DNA from: Puccinia triticina
Taxonomy: Eukaryota > Basidiomycota > Pucciniomycetes > Pucciniales > Pucciniaceae
Assembly (NCBI RefSeq): GCF_026914185.1
Contig: NC_070575.1
Coordinates: forward strand, 434,001 to 498,000
Direction of reading: 5' to 3'
Length of the DNA stretch: 64,000 nt
How positions within the stretch are numbered: position 1 is the first letter of the stretch; every line of letters begins with the position of its first letter. Shown in pieces: positions 44,767 through 54,911 of the stretch. The position numbers and the translations under genes were made by a program. Under the pieces are notes generated by a model, which was not told the DNA's origin, made no database searches, and saw only the letters and a program-made list of their open reading frames with translations.

Positions 44767-45144
44767 TCCGCCCCAGTTTTGAAGTCCTGCCCCCAGGATC
44801 TTCCCACACATTCACCCGCTCCCACACTCGTCACACATACCCCATACACATCTTTCTCCTTTCCCACACATCTCCCCCCGTTCAATATCGTAGCTTGCAA
44901 TTGCTGCACTTGACTCGGGCTACCCTGCGTCTACTCCCGCGCTGGTCGTGCGTGTAACAACTGTAGAGATTCAAAACGCCGCTGCTCCGCCTTCACTCCC
45001 AAATCCGACAGCTCCTGCAGAAACCGCGAATCGCAAAACCATCCGCCACCATCTGGATCCTGAAGCTCTTGTGCGGAACGCTCCCCGTCTGTTATCTCGG
45101 TCAGTTCCCGCACCAAGTCGCCCTCCGCACACGGTGAAGACCTT

Positions 45145-46292
45145 ATGACGCCGCCACCCAATTGTGCCGACTGCTCAAGCGCCAAAGAATACGTCCAACA
45201 AGCCCAGGTGTGGGCCCGTAAACACGGCATCAACAAGCCTTTAGTCGACAAGCGTCTCAAACGTCCTCAAGAACCCGCATTGGCCCCTGCCGCTGGAACT
45301 TCATCGGCTGCAGGGCCTTCTCCCACTACTGGTTTGAAGCGCCCCTCAGCAGATTCTACGTATTGGTCCTCCAAGCGTCCATGCCCAGCCGGTTCGCAGA
45401 CTCTAGGTCTCGCAGCCCGTTTTTCCCTCGTCCGTGTGACCCAACACCAATCGTTCTTTCTCCAGAACCCACGTTTCCCCAGGCTCCCGGTAGGTAATCT
45501 CTCCACTTCTGCTTGTCGCGTCACCGCTATCCATTTACCGCTTTTCCCGCTCCAGCCGCCCCAGCAAAGGACACCAAGATGGCACCGGAAGACCCGTCCC
45601 ATACTCCTTCCGGCTCACCGCCCAGTTCCCCGCAATCCGTTCCGCACGCCGAAATCCCGCAAGCCAGAACCGCTCGCGCCGCCTCAATCCACACGTTGGA
45701 GTCCACGGACCCGCCTTCTCCGCCGGCCAATACCACTCCAAAGGCGCCTCAACTCCTTGCCCCGCCAGCTGCTACTGTTCAGGCCGCGTCTTGTGACTCC
45801 CCAACTCCACGCCCTCGAGCCTTGTCGGTACCCAACCATCTACTGCCACCTGCCGAGCCTGCCGCGGACACCAAAGCTGGGTTGCTAAATCGCCAACTCG
45901 CGGAAATCTCCCGCGACCTACGCGACACCTTCCCCAACAACCCCCTCTGGGAGCAAGCCGTGTTCCCCGCCGCAGCCGTACTCGACTTCGTAGGCGCCAT
46001 CCGCAATATGTACCGCACCCTGCTTCACATCTCCGTGATAACGCCCACACAACGCCGCCGCAGGTACACATTCCTCCTTGTCGGCATCAACCAGCTTGTC
46101 GAACGACTCAAGCTAGCCATTGTTGTTACCGCCGACAAACGTACTCTCCGAGCTCGACAGAACATGGAGGAAGCACTACAAAACGATCCGCACCCCGCAC
46201 CACCTACCGCCGCAGAATATGACGCTCCTCTCCCTGCAGAGCGCATTTTTACGGAGCGTACCCGCCGCTCCTCTGACTCCCGACTTCCCTAG
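45145..46292 (+). CDS. Antisense ORF of the Ty3 element, function unknown
   Basis: Lies between the end of pol and the 3' LTR, on the strand opposite to gag-pol. The first part opens with MTPPPNCADCSSAKEYVQQA and QVWARKHGINKPLVDKRLKR (45145 on). The second part is likely spliced: a frame starting at the ATG at 45381 (MPSRFADSRSRSPFFPRPCD) reaches a GTAGGT donor near 45490 and continues after CCGCTCCAG near 45556 in phase as AAPAKDTKMAPEDPSHTPSG. The C-terminal half looks ordered and helical (AGLLNRQLAEISRDLRDTFP, EQAVFPAAAVLDFVGAIRNM, TFLLVGINQLVERLKLAIVV) and ends at TAG near 46292. No known domain. Accessory antisense genes between pol and 3' LTR are known in some plant Ty3 elements. Confidence 0.55.
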
Positions 46293-46562
46293 CTTCCCTT
46301 TTCCCGCTTTCTCTTCTCCTTCTCTATTGTCGTCTCCCCCCTTGTATATAGTCCTATCCTGCGGAAACAATGCTCGAAATACACGCGCATTCTGAGCTCC
46401 GCACCCGGATAATTTCCACCTAGAGAGAAAACTACTGAGAATCCAAAGCAAAGTGAGCAAAAAGGTCCGCCATCCCGAAAAAAAAAAAAAAATTATAAGT
46501 GCCTGGACCGCCCCAGAATGAGAACCACTTTAGTCCCCGCACCACATTTTCCATTTTTATCC

Positions 46563-46603
<41 letters not shown>

Positions 46604-46892
46604 CCACCACCCTTTTACCGTAACACAAACCAGAAAGAAACCGCAATCCACGAGAGAGAACAACCAGAGAGAAAACCACAATCCACGAGATAAAAATTCC
46701 GCAAGGTACCTGGTCCGCCCCAGAAGGATTTTCCGCACAAAAATCCCCGCACCCCGCACCTAGAAATACAGATAGACAACAAGCCAGTGAAACGTATAAC
46801 AGAACTGAAACCGAACTCTATAAGATAACAAACATTCTGGGGTGGCTATGTAACCTGGCTGTAGACCAGATAGCGCACCCCCTCACCAATAA
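46293..46892. other. Spacer inside the Ty3 element with a long T run
   Basis: Between the antisense ORF and the end of pol, containing about 32 T at 46568-46600 (A-rich on the pol strand) and a smaller A run at 46480-46492. Possibly shared 3' regions of the two convergent transcription units; no gene. Confidence 0.5.
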
Positions 46893-49800
46893 TCACTTGT
46901 GGCTTTTGCCTGCCACGGCTTTCCCTGCCCCAGCCTTTTTACCGCTGTCCCCAGCGGTCTGCAATCGCCGACTCCGTCGCAACGGCGGAGGTGCCTGATC
47001 CGCACCGTCCTCCTCCAATACAGCTTCCAAACCAGAATCTTCTTTGCTAGCCGCCGCGCCCGTGCCCTCCGCACCATCTGAGCTCGCTGAAGACAAGGCG
47101 TCCTCAGGGACCCGAACCTCCTCCTCAGAGTCATCCGATTCCGCGGTCTGATCAAAACCCGTAGACCCCCGTGCATAAAACCGCTTGACATGCGTTGCCG
47201 CCGCCCGCCGCTTCAGAAGCGTCCCGTCCAGTTCCTCCAGCTGATAACTTCCACCAGGGAATTGCAACACGATGCAATAAGGATCATTCCACCTGTTAGC
47301 AAACAGCTTGCCCCACTGAGACTCGAGGCTACGGTTGTAAAGAAGAACCAATTCCCCCTTGCGGAGGGAATCCCGCAAGCAATGAGAACACCAACGGTCC
47401 CAATACCAGACCGCCTTAGCAGGACTCTCCTTAAGGCGCGCCACTGCCTTCGCAATAACTGAATCCCGCCGCAACAGCTGCTCCGCTCGCGCCAAAAGCA
47501 AGTTGTCCGCCAATTTAACTTTCCACCAGTCTACCGCCAGATACGTGAACATCTCTATATCCACCGGTAAAGCCGGCTGGCACCCAAACAACATCTCGTA
47601 CGGCGAATACCCCGTCGTCCGCTTAGTGGAAATCCAATCTGCAAACAAAACGGCAGGCAGATACTGCTGCCACTTCTTACTGTCCTTGCCACACAGTTTC
47701 ACCAGAGTGCCCTTGATCGGCTGATGGCCACGCTCAATCATTCCCGCACCTTCTGGGTAGTACTCCGTCACTTTGCCGAACTTAGCGCCACACGACTCCA
47801 CCAATTTCCGCAAGCCGCCACAAAATTCCGCACCGCCGTCCACCGTGATAAGTCGCACACTCCCGAACCGCGCAAACCAGTCCTCTTCTAAAAACTGTTT
47901 GACTTTTGCCGCCATAAGATTCACCAGAGGCCGTGCCTCCACCCAACCGGAAAGATCATCTCGCGCTACAATCAGGTACTTGAATTTCCCTGCCTTAATG
48001 TGCACCACATCCATAGATATCCTACTAAATAGAGTGTCCATTTCCGTAGGTTTCCCGATTTCCTTAGGCAGACGCTGACTACGCCTCTGGCATTGCTCGC
48101 AACTCCGCACCCATTTCCGCACGCTCCTCGTAACACCCGGCCACCAAAACCGCGCCTGAACTCGCCGTCTAGTTTCCGCTTCGCCTCGATGACCCAGCTC
48201 CTCGTGCAAACTCCGCAGGACAGCCTCCTGATCAATTCGCCGCGTCACTACCACCAAGTGTACCGGTGCGCTCCGACGCCATAGTTGACCCCCATGCACG
48301 AAGAAATTCGCCACTTTACACTTGATCCAGCGCTGAACTGTCGGCCCAATTCCCGCAGGATAGCGAAGAGTCGTCAGGAACACCACCAAGTACTCATACC
48401 TTGGCGTCTGAGTCACTGGCAAGCCTCCGCCCTCCCTCACGACCGCATCCTGCGCCATTCGCACATCAAGAATCCGCCGCTCCACGTCCAGCTGTTCCGC
48501 CAGCGCAAATCGATCCTCATCGTCACCCAGGGGAATGCGGGAAAGCGCGTCCGGCAACGTGAACGCCTTGCCCGGCACGTGCACCACTTCAAAAGAAAAC
48601 AGCTGCAAGAATGCCACCCACCGCGTCATAGGGGCATTAGGCAACAATGGACAGTTGATCATCCGCACCAACGCCTCCGCATCAACCAGTAATTCAAAAT
48701 AGACGCCCCACAGTATGTGTTGCAATCTCTGCACGATTTTTGCCACTCGGCACAGCTCCAACTTCGGCTGAGAATACCGCAATTCCACATCCGTAAACGT
48801 CACCGATTCATATAGCACGGGCCGATCCTTCCCGTCCTCTTCCTGGGTGAGTACTCCGCCCGCACCAAACTCACTTGAGTCCACTGCCAAACAAATTCCG
48901 CCGTTATCGTAGTCGAGTTCCTTTAACAAAATCTGTCGGCCTACTATGTCCTTCAGCATTGCGAACGCCTCGTCACACTCTTGGGTCCAGTTCCATTCCG
49001 CATTCTTGCGTGTCAATCTCCGCATCGGACTCGCAATTTCCGCAAACCTCTCAATAAACATGCGCACAAAACTACATAACCCTAGGAACTGCAGGATATG
49101 AGACGCCGTCTGTGGCTTCGGCCAATCCAGTATCTTGTTCCGCTTTGGTTCCGCAACCCGCCGCCTGTCTTTAGACACCTTGTGCCCTAGGACCTCCAGC
49201 GCCGGTACACAAACCGCAAACTTCTTCCCAGAAACCTTAAGGCCTGCTTCCTCAATCCAAAACAAAACCTGCTCCAGAGCCACTGCATACTCCCAGATAA
49301 ACCGGCAAATATTAGGGTTTTCCGCCAACGCCGCTCCGCCGTAGTCACTCCTTGGTCCTTTCACGGCCGCATCGTCAATAAATATCTGCGCCGTATGAGG
49401 TAACTCATCCTGAAGAATCCAGGACATCTGCGCCTGATACACCGCCACCGAATTTGTAGCCCCCTGCGGAAGCCGAGTAAGCTGCAAGCGCCCAAGTTGC
49501 GTCTCAAACGCCGTCAGCAGCCTTGACTCTGTATGCAATTCCCGCTGGTCATATCCGCCCATTACGTCCACCAGACCATAACAAACCCGCCCCGCCATAG
49601 TGTCAATGAACTCCTCTATGCGTGGCGGCAACCCAGCGTCCCGTATAGTGACCGAATTAAGCCGTTGCAAGTCGTGCACGATCCGCAGACTCTTTTTGTC
49701 TTGCTTAATTACCGCAAAGATTGGACTAGAATAGCTGGAGCATGATTGCTCATACAACCCCGTCCGCAACCGTTCCCGCACCAGCTCCTTCATCTCTCCA

Positions 49801-49979
49801 CAAATCGCCGCCGGTATAGGGATGGGCCGTATCTGCCATGGCTCGTGCGGAACCGTGGGTATTTGATAAGGATCCCCAATACTCCACTTGAGTAAGCCCC
49901 GATCTTCCGGTCCAAATGACAACACCCTCTCTTGCAATGTGATTTGGCCAATAAGTGGAACTCCTCCTCGTGGAGCCAT
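46893..49979 (-). CDS. pol: Ty3 reverse transcriptase - RNase H - integrase
   Basis: One open frame of 1028 codons from the ATG at 49979, although translation probably enters from the upstream frame rather than at this ATG. RT: YSSPIFAVIKQDKKSLRIVH, LVDVMGGYDQ, LPQGATNSVAVYQ and IFIDDAAV (catalytic Asp pair). RNase H: LAVDSSEFGAGGVL. Integrase: zinc site HEELGHRGEAETRRR...SCEQC, then catalytic residues in SMDVVHI, TVDGGAEFCGG and GMIERGHQPIKG. The C-terminal extension is acidic, then basic (PPLRRSRRLQTAGDSGKKAG), and may tether integrase to chromatin. No classic chromodomain seen. No stop or frame change inside, so this part appears capable of function. Confidence 0.9.
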   Translation of the reverse strand: MAPRGGVPLIGQITLQERVLSFGPEDRGLLKWSIGDPYQIPTVPHEPWQIRPIPIPAAICGEMKELVRERLRTGLYEQSCSSYSSPIFAVIKQDKKSLRIVHDLQRLNSVTIRDAGLPPRIEEFIDTMAGRVCYGLVDVMGGYDQRELHTESRLLTAFETQLGRLQLTRLPQGATNSVAVYQAQMSWILQDELPHTAQIFIDDAAVKGPRSDYGGAALAENPNICRFIWEYAVALEQVLFWIEEAGLKVSGKKFAVCVPALEVLGHKVSKDRRRVAEPKRNKILDWPKPQTASHILQFLGLCSFVRMFIERFAEIASPMRRLTRKNAEWNWTQECDEAFAMLKDIVGRQILLKELDYDNGGICLAVDSSEFGAGGVLTQEEDGKDRPVLYESVTFTDVELRYSQPKLELCRVAKIVQRLQHILWGVYFELLVDAEALVRMINCPLLPNAPMTRWVAFLQLFSFEVVHVPGKAFTLPDALSRIPLGDDEDRFALAEQLDVERRILDVRMAQDAVVREGGGLPVTQTPRYEYLVVFLTTLRYPAGIGPTVQRWIKCKVANFFVHGGQLWRRSAPVHLVVVTRRIDQEAVLRSLHEELGHRGEAETRRRVQARFWWPGVTRSVRKWVRSCEQCQRRSQRLPKEIGKPTEMDTLFSRISMDVVHIKAGKFKYLIVARDDLSGWVEARPLVNLMAAKVKQFLEEDWFARFGSVRLITVDGGAEFCGGLRKLVESCGAKFGKVTEYYPEGAGMIERGHQPIKGTLVKLCGKDSKKWQQYLPAVLFADWISTKRTTGYSPYEMLFGCQPALPVDIEMFTYLAVDWWKVKLADNLLLARAEQLLRRDSVIAKAVARLKESPAKAVWYWDRWCSHCLRDSLRKGELVLLYNRSLESQWGKLFANRWNDPYCIVLQFPGGSYQLEELDGTLLKRRAAATHVKRFYARGSTGFDQTAESDDSEEEVRVPEDALSSASSDGAEGTGAAASKEDSGLEAVLEEDGADQAPPPLRRSRRLQTAGDSGKKAGAGKAVAGKSHK

Positions 49980-50689
49980 TCCGGTGGCCCAAAGTTAAGA
50001 CTGGCGATCCATTCCGCCGTAATCCGCTTTGTCGGCTCAAACCTTGGCGGAACCCAATGCAGAGGTGTCTCGAACGGGTCCCGACTCCACTTGATCTCCC
50101 TCAATGGCAGATTGAGCCCCTGCGGCATTGCCACATTCCGCGGGAGCACCTTTTTTGCCACCGGTTTGTACCTCCCACTGTTGAATCGGCCCATTCTTGC
50201 TTCACCGTTGTCGCCGATTGTCCTAGCCACAATCAATCCCCTGCGCGGACGTCTCATTTTGCTCACGACCGTGGCACAAAGGTAGGGTTTTGTAGAAAGA
50301 CGACTCGGAAGTGCATACTTGGGAGGACTTACTTGTACACTGCTTGCCTCCGCCGCGCAGTCCCCAATTTCCGCAACAATTTTCCCGCTCTTGTCCATTC
50401 CCGCTTTCCGCTTGTCACTCGTCCCTATTGTGGAGTAACGGCTCACCACAGTGGCGCTGTGGTAGTGCTTTGATCCTTCCACACTCAGAGATGCACACGA
50501 TGGAAAGCTCACTTTGGTATTGACTTGCCTCGCCGTCTCTTCGCCAATACCCTCCCGCTTCTTAAATGTTGACCGTCCAGGCTGAGTCGAAGCTTCCTCC
50601 GCCCGGATAGCTCGGCCAACAACTAAAAATCCTCCGCGGGAGGCTCCGCACAGTGATGCGGTGCCCCGTCGCCCACCTCCGTCACCCAA
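49790..50689 (-). CDS. Ty3 pol linker between protease and RT (separate frame)
   Basis: A frame overlapping the protease ORF at its 5' side and the RT ORF at its 3' side. It carries the normal pre-RT sequence of this group (RYKPVAKKVLPRNVAMPQGL, RFEPTKRITAEWIASLNFGP, PEWLHEEEFHLLA), whose continuation (QERVLSFGPEDRGLLKWS) is in the RT frame. So the polyprotein passes from the protease frame to this frame and then to the RT frame, each by -1 (or +2). The first change can occur at a T5 run just before the protease stop (GGATTTTTAG). The second site is near 49935-49960. Programmed slippage or mutation cannot be told apart here. Confidence 0.6.
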   Translation of the reverse strand: MGDGGGRRGTASLCGASRGGFLVVGRAIRAEEASTQPGRSTFKKREGIGEETARQVNTKVSFPSCASLSVEGSKHYHSATVVSRYSTIGTSDKRKAGMDKSGKIVAEIGDCAAEASSVQVSPPKYALPSRLSTKPYLCATVVSKMRRPRRGLIVARTIGDNGEARMGRFNSGRYKPVAKKVLPRNVAMPQGLNLPLREIKWSRDPFETPLHWVPPRFEPTKRITAEWIASLNFGPPEWLHEEEFHLLAKSHCKRGCCHLDRKIGAYSSGVLGILIKYPRFRTSHGRYGPSLYRRRFVER

Positions 50690-51555
50690 TCTCCGCTTTG
50701 AGGCTGACAGATGATCGTCTCACACTGTTTCCTGTGAGTCCCTTCCACCCGCATCACTTCCTCTTGCCTTGCGGGACAGAAACGCAGTTGCGCTCGAAAA
50801 GCAAAGAGTGCTGGTCGACCAAGAATGATTTCGTGAGACCTAGTCACCAAGAACAATAACTTCTTGACCAATTTCGCCACCTCCACGGTCTCCGCCTCCG
50901 CTATCCCGTCCACTTCACAAGTAAACCCGCCCATCGTGCAGATTATTATGTGAGTCTTCCATAGCACCAAGTTAGCCTCCAACACCAAATCCGCCGGGAG
51001 AATGTTGATCATGGACCCTGTGTCAATCATAGCCCATTTCGTGACGTTTCCTACCCTCATACTCACGTATCCCAGTGGGCAGGACATGGCCGTAGACGGT
51101 AGAACAGGAATTGAATCCAGCGAGTGTCCAAACTCCGCACACTTAACCTCCGCAGTTTCCGCATTAGTGGTGACAGCCGTCGCCGCTGGCTTCCTTTCTC
51201 CTGACGCCTCTTTCAACACGCTGATCATCTCATCCGCCATCACCGGGGAGATTGCCGCCAGTTCCCTCAGGGTAAGGGCTACCGTGGTTTCCGCGCCCAT
51301 TGCTCGCCGTGCAACTTCTGCTGCCTTTTTCTTGTTGCCCCCCGCCACCGGAGCTACCGGAAGCTGTTTGACCGGCTCCGGTCTGGCTTTAGGAGCGGGA
51401 ACGGGATCCAAATCCATCTTTTCCAAACGCTCCCCCAAGAAGACTTCCCCCGTTTGCACGCACTTCACACTGCTGGCCACTGCCAGCGGCTTCCACACCA
51501 TGCCCTTGACCATCCCTATATTCACTTTCCCTTCCACCTCTTTTCCTTTCGCCAA
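50623..51555 (-). CDS. Ty3 protease ORF
   Basis: In the same frame as gag and separated from it only by the gag stop. It has a Lys/Ala-rich N-terminal segment (RPEPVKQLPVAPVAGGNKKK) and an aspartic protease core: WAMIDTGSMINILPADLVLE (active site DTG) and LVTRSHEIILGRPALFAF (C-terminal ILGRP). There is no ATG at the 5' end, so it is expected to be made by reading through the gag TGA. Confidence 0.8.
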   Translation of the reverse strand: MAKGKEVEGKVNIGMVKGMVWKPLAVASSVKCVQTGEVFLGERLEKMDLDPVPAPKARPEPVKQLPVAPVAGGNKKKAAEVARRAMGAETTVALTLRELAAISPVMADEMISVLKEASGERKPAATAVTTNAETAEVKCAEFGHSLDSIPVLPSTAMSCPLGYVSMRVGNVTKWAMIDTGSMINILPADLVLEANLVLWKTHIIICTMGGFTCEVDGIAEAETVEVAKLVKKLLFLVTRSHEIILGRPALFAFRAQLRFCPARQEEVMRVEGTHRKQCETIICQPQSGDWVTEVGDGAPHHCAEPPAEDF

Positions 51556-51561
51556 AGGTTG

Positions 51562-52920
51562 TCAGGCCCGCACCACATCCCTCGGAATCGGTCCATCCAC
51601 TGGCGTACGATCCGGCCAAAAGAACGCGCACCCCCACGAGGAAACTTTTCCCGCAGCCTGATCCGTTTCGAAGTACTCGCACTGATTCCGCATATGGCCA
51701 GTTTCCTTGCAGTAGTCACACACCGGAGGTCCTCGCCTCCACGACGGCATCCCGCCCGCCTGAGGAGCTGCAGGAGCGGCTGCTGGTGCCACAGCCGCCT
51801 GTTGTTCCTTCGGTTGCTTGTCCGCCGCTTTCTGCATGAACAGCTTCAGTCCTTTCAGCGTATCCGCCAGGTCACTCACGTCTTTGACCGTCACCGGCGC
51901 CTGCGGAGCCAGTTCCGCCCTCACAACTGCATCTCCCTGGCTGTCGTTCATGAGCTCCAACACTTTGAGTTCCGCCTTGACAGCGGAGCGCAACTCCTTC
52001 ATGCTGGGAAACAGTTTCGGCCCACCAAGTCGTGGTTTGACCATCAGTCCCCGCTCGTTAAGTCCCCAAAGCACCTTCTCAGTGAAGGTCCGGTCAAATC
52101 CCTTCAAGAAAATCCGCTTTTTCGTACCCATATCGGCTGTCACAATCTCTTTCCGCTCCAGATACCGCAAAACCTGATCAAAACTGGTAATGTAGGACAC
52201 ATACTCCGCTCTTGTCCGCACACCGCCCTTTTCCCCACGCTCCAAAGCCACTTTCTCCAAGTCACTCTCCCAATACCTGGGTCCACGGTCTTCCCACCTC
52301 TCAAGTATTTCCTCCTTGAGCTTGATCCAATCCTTACTCTCGAACCCCTTCATGTCCTCCACTTCCCGCAAGTCCTTGCCTTCCGGAAAGAAGTTGACCC
52401 CCTGGTACGCTTTATCTGCATCCGTCAGACCTTCTTGCAGAGCCGCCCTTTCGAACCAGTCGATAAAGCGCTCCACCTCCGCCTCTGAAAACTTAAGGTG
52501 CGGATAATCCCTGGGCCGTATCTTCGCTCCGCTTGGCGCAGGAGCCGCAGGTTGTTGTCCACCTAGCGCTTCTTCCATGGTCTCGTCTTCTGTCTCTTCT
52601 GGTCGAACTCCGTAAGTTCCGCTCGTTGTTCCTCTTGCTGGCACCGCTGGTCGATTGTTCAGAGTGCTCCGCTGGTACAACTGTCGCCTCCTCGCTGCGA
52701 TTGACTGATTAGGCGAAAACTGACTCCGCGCCGACGAAAAAGATATCTGTCCTAGTCTCAGTCCTCCTGCTGATCCCAACCACAATTGTCTTTTGGCTGG
52801 TCTTGAAGAAGAACCCTCTCCGTTTTCCGCAGTTACCGTGTCTCCGCTGTCCGAACCACCTGATCCAATCTGAGATTCTTTGTCACCTGGAGTGAAGAAT
52901 TTGTCTTCCAAAGGGTTCAT
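51562..52920 (-). CDS. gag: Ty3 gag (capsid-nucleocapsid)
   Basis: 452 residues from the ATG at 52920 (MNPLEDKFFTPGDKESQIGS). A disordered Ser/Arg-rich N-terminus, then a capsid-like helical region (FSEAEVERFIDWFERAALQE, WIKLKEEILERWEDRGPRYW, AEYVSYITSFDQVLRYLERK), a Pro/Ala linker and one zinc knuckle CDYCKETGHMRNQC (CX2CX4HX4C). It ends in TGA at 51564-51562, followed by CAA in the same frame into the protease. It packages the element RNA. No lesions. Confidence 0.9.
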   Translation of the reverse strand: MNPLEDKFFTPGDKESQIGSGGSDSGDTVTAENGEGSSSRPAKRQLWLGSAGGLRLGQISFSSARSQFSPNQSIAARRRQLYQRSTLNNRPAVPARGTTSGTYGVRPEETEDETMEEALGGQQPAAPAPSGAKIRPRDYPHLKFSEAEVERFIDWFERAALQEGLTDADKAYQGVNFFPEGKDLREVEDMKGFESKDWIKLKEEILERWEDRGPRYWESDLEKVALERGEKGGVRTRAEYVSYITSFDQVLRYLERKEIVTADMGTKKRIFLKGFDRTFTEKVLWGLNERGLMVKPRLGGPKLFPSMKELRSAVKAELKVLELMNDSQGDAVVRAELAPQAPVTVKDVSDLADTLKGLKLFMQKAADKQPKEQQAAVAPAAAPAAPQAGGMPSWRRGPPVCDYCKETGHMRNQCEYFETDQAAGKVSSWGCAFFWPDRTPVDGPIPRDVVRA

Positions 52921-52996
52921 TCAACGTTTCCGCGCAAGTCTAGTTCCCGAGTATCCGATAACGACACAAAGTTGGGTTCCCGGCCAGACCCCCACT

Positions 52997-53841
52997 TGTG
53001 AGAATGAAAGCAGGTTAGTTGTTGAGGAAAGTCCGCTAACCGCCTCCTTCAAGAACATTGATGTCCGGGCTGTGTGATTGTCGGTAACTCGGCTCCGCAC
53101 TGCTACATTCGGCTAGCCTTCAGCGCTCCTCTACTGAGCCTGATCTATAGCGTAATAATCCGCAAGTGAATAAAGCTCCGCACTTTGTAAGCACAAAATC
53201 CGCAAGTAACTCTCGAATAAGGATAATAACCCCAAATAATCTCCTAATAACTCTAGTACGTCCGTCGGTGTAAGTACAATTGAGTAATCCGTAAGATGAT
53301 AGGATAATTTTTAGCTAGAATGAAAAGAGAAAACCATGAGCCACCCCCCATCCTTCCCTCCACGCATGTCACCGTTCCCACCCGGTCCCGCACTAGTCCT
53401 CCAGCTCCGCCTGCTATCCCACTCTTCACTCTCCCAGACTCCGCTCCTCTCCGACGCTTGTCCTCCCACCGTCCTCTGTCTAGCCCCCGTCAGTCGCTCT
53501 CTTGCCACCGCCTTCACCCCGGTTCCACCCGCTCCGGCTGTCGTGGCTCACCCGCTAACGCGCCGCTGCTACCAGTCCACGTGTGTAGTCCCGCGGCAGT
53601 CCAGCCCTGTCTTTTCCGCTCCGATCCGAATACCCTATCCGAAATCCGTGATCCGCAATCCGCAATCCGTGCATTCCAATCCGCGCGTGACTTTCCGTAA
53701 GCTTTCCTAGCGTGCTTTCCTGACCTCATCCTCAGTGCTTATGTCACCGGAATGCACTCTGCCTGAGCGGCTTTGTGCATTCCCCGCCCGCGCTATCCCC
53801 TCGTGGACATTCTACCGCGCTCACCTATATAAATCACCACA
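52997..53841 (-). repeat. 5' LTR of the Ty3 element
   Basis: 845 bp from TGTGAGAATGAAAGC to TATATAAATCACCACA on the plus strand. It differs from the other LTR by point changes and at least three indels. The open stretches inside both LTRs are not considered genes. Confidence 0.9.
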
Positions 53842-53877
53842 CCGTCCAACCAGCAGGTTGGAACAGATCAATACCCA

Positions 53878-54009
53878 CTCCAAAGGCCCTTCAGAGGTGG
53901 AACCCTAGCCTCTCAAGGATGTTTGGAGTTCATTCAGAGGCCCTTTGGATGTTATCCACTCCAAAAGGCCTTTGGAGGTGGAACCCTGGCCTCCCAAGGA
54001 TATTTGGAG
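53878..54009. repeat. Two 52 bp direct repeats, 80 bp period
   Basis: ACTCCAAAGGCCCTTCAGAG...GATGTTTGGAG (53878-53929) and ACTCCAAAAGGCCTTTGGAG...GATATTTGGAG (53958-54009), about 85 percent identical. Right flank of the Ty3 insertion. Confidence 0.7.
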
Positions 54010-54139
54010 GCCCTTGGAGGAGGAACTGCTGTGGTGATCAAACTGGTACACACGATGAAATTTGATTTATGGACTCTTCCAGAAAATTTCTGTTCAAGAT
54101 CTCACAACCACACCCCAAAGGCAGCAACATAGGGTAGTT

Positions 54140-54500
54140 ATGGTTCCACCTCTGCCTCCACAATTTTAAGGTTTAAACTCCACCGGTGCAGGTTTCTCAT
54201 CCCATTACATTCTTTCCGCCATTTCTTTCTCCAACATTGTTTTCTCTTTGTTCCGCCCCTCCTTTCCCTCTTTGGTTTTCTCTGCATCAGGATTTTCCTT
54301 TTAAAGAACCTAAAAGCTTGATTGCAAATAAACCAAAACCAGATCTAACAACAACAAAAGATCAGAAAAAAGAAAAGGAACACAACACTGTTGAAGAAGA
54401 GATCCTACCCAAGAAGATGCTTGAATATGCAGACAGATAACTAGAATATAGTAGAGATAAGGACAGGACTAAAGGTGAAAGACAAAGTTAGTAAAAGAAA
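54140..54500. other. Short spacer, no gene
   Basis: Pyrimidine-rich then A-rich sequence; one open stretch of 84 codons at 54186-54440 without recognisable features. Nothing supported. Confidence 0.35.
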
Positions 54501-54502
54501 AC

Positions 54503-54892
54503 AACAAAGGGTAGTTACGTTATGTTGCCTTATCCACACAATTTGGGTAACGTAACTACCCTTGTTACCCAGGGATCCCTGTCACTTTACTAATAACAGG
54601 GTCATTTTAAGCCCCGTGCGTCACGTGATGGGCCTCAAAAAAGAGGTCTGTTATCGCGTTATCCTCTGGATAATGCAATAACCAACCATTTAATGCTTTT
54701 TAAGCCTCAATGATTGCTTGTCATCAAGGGCCCTGCGTGCCCCGCTAACGTAAAAAAAAATAAAAACAAAGGGCCTTACCGTGGTGTGATAATGTAATTG
54801 CACCACTGTTACATGTAACAAGTAGATAACAACAAAAATTCCAGTACGTTACCATTATCTATGCATTACACATAGTGTAACTACCCTTTGTT
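54503..54892. mobile_element. 390 bp MITE with AACAAAGGGTAGTTAC ends
   Basis: Perfect 16 bp inverted ends AACAAAGGGTAGTTAC (54503-54518) and GTAACTACCCTTTGTT (54877-54892). A second inverted copy of the GGGTAGTTACGTTA end lies at 54543-54563, so the left side alone can form a hairpin. The interior is non-coding. No clear target duplication. Confidence 0.7.
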
Positions 54893-54911
54893 CAAGAAAA
54901 GACAACAATAA

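Larger units (their letters stand above)
43887..53841 (-). mobile_element. Ty3/gypsy LTR retrotransposon with antisense ORF
   Basis: About 10 kb, transcribed on the minus strand. LTRs at 52997-53841 (5') and 43887-44766 (3') start TGTGGTG and end CTCACA on that strand; CCGT flanks both outer ends (43883-43886; 53842-53845). Next to the 5' LTR, AG then TGGGGGTCTGGCCGGGA is a plausible primer binding site; next to the 3' LTR lies a purine-rich AAAACTGGGGCGGA. Order: gag, protease, linker, RT-RNase H-integrase, then, on the opposite strand, an extra ORF before the 3' LTR. The long RT-IN frame is open, but the gag-to-RT part changes frame twice. The LTRs differ by several indels, so the insertion is not very young. 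Confidence 0.9.
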
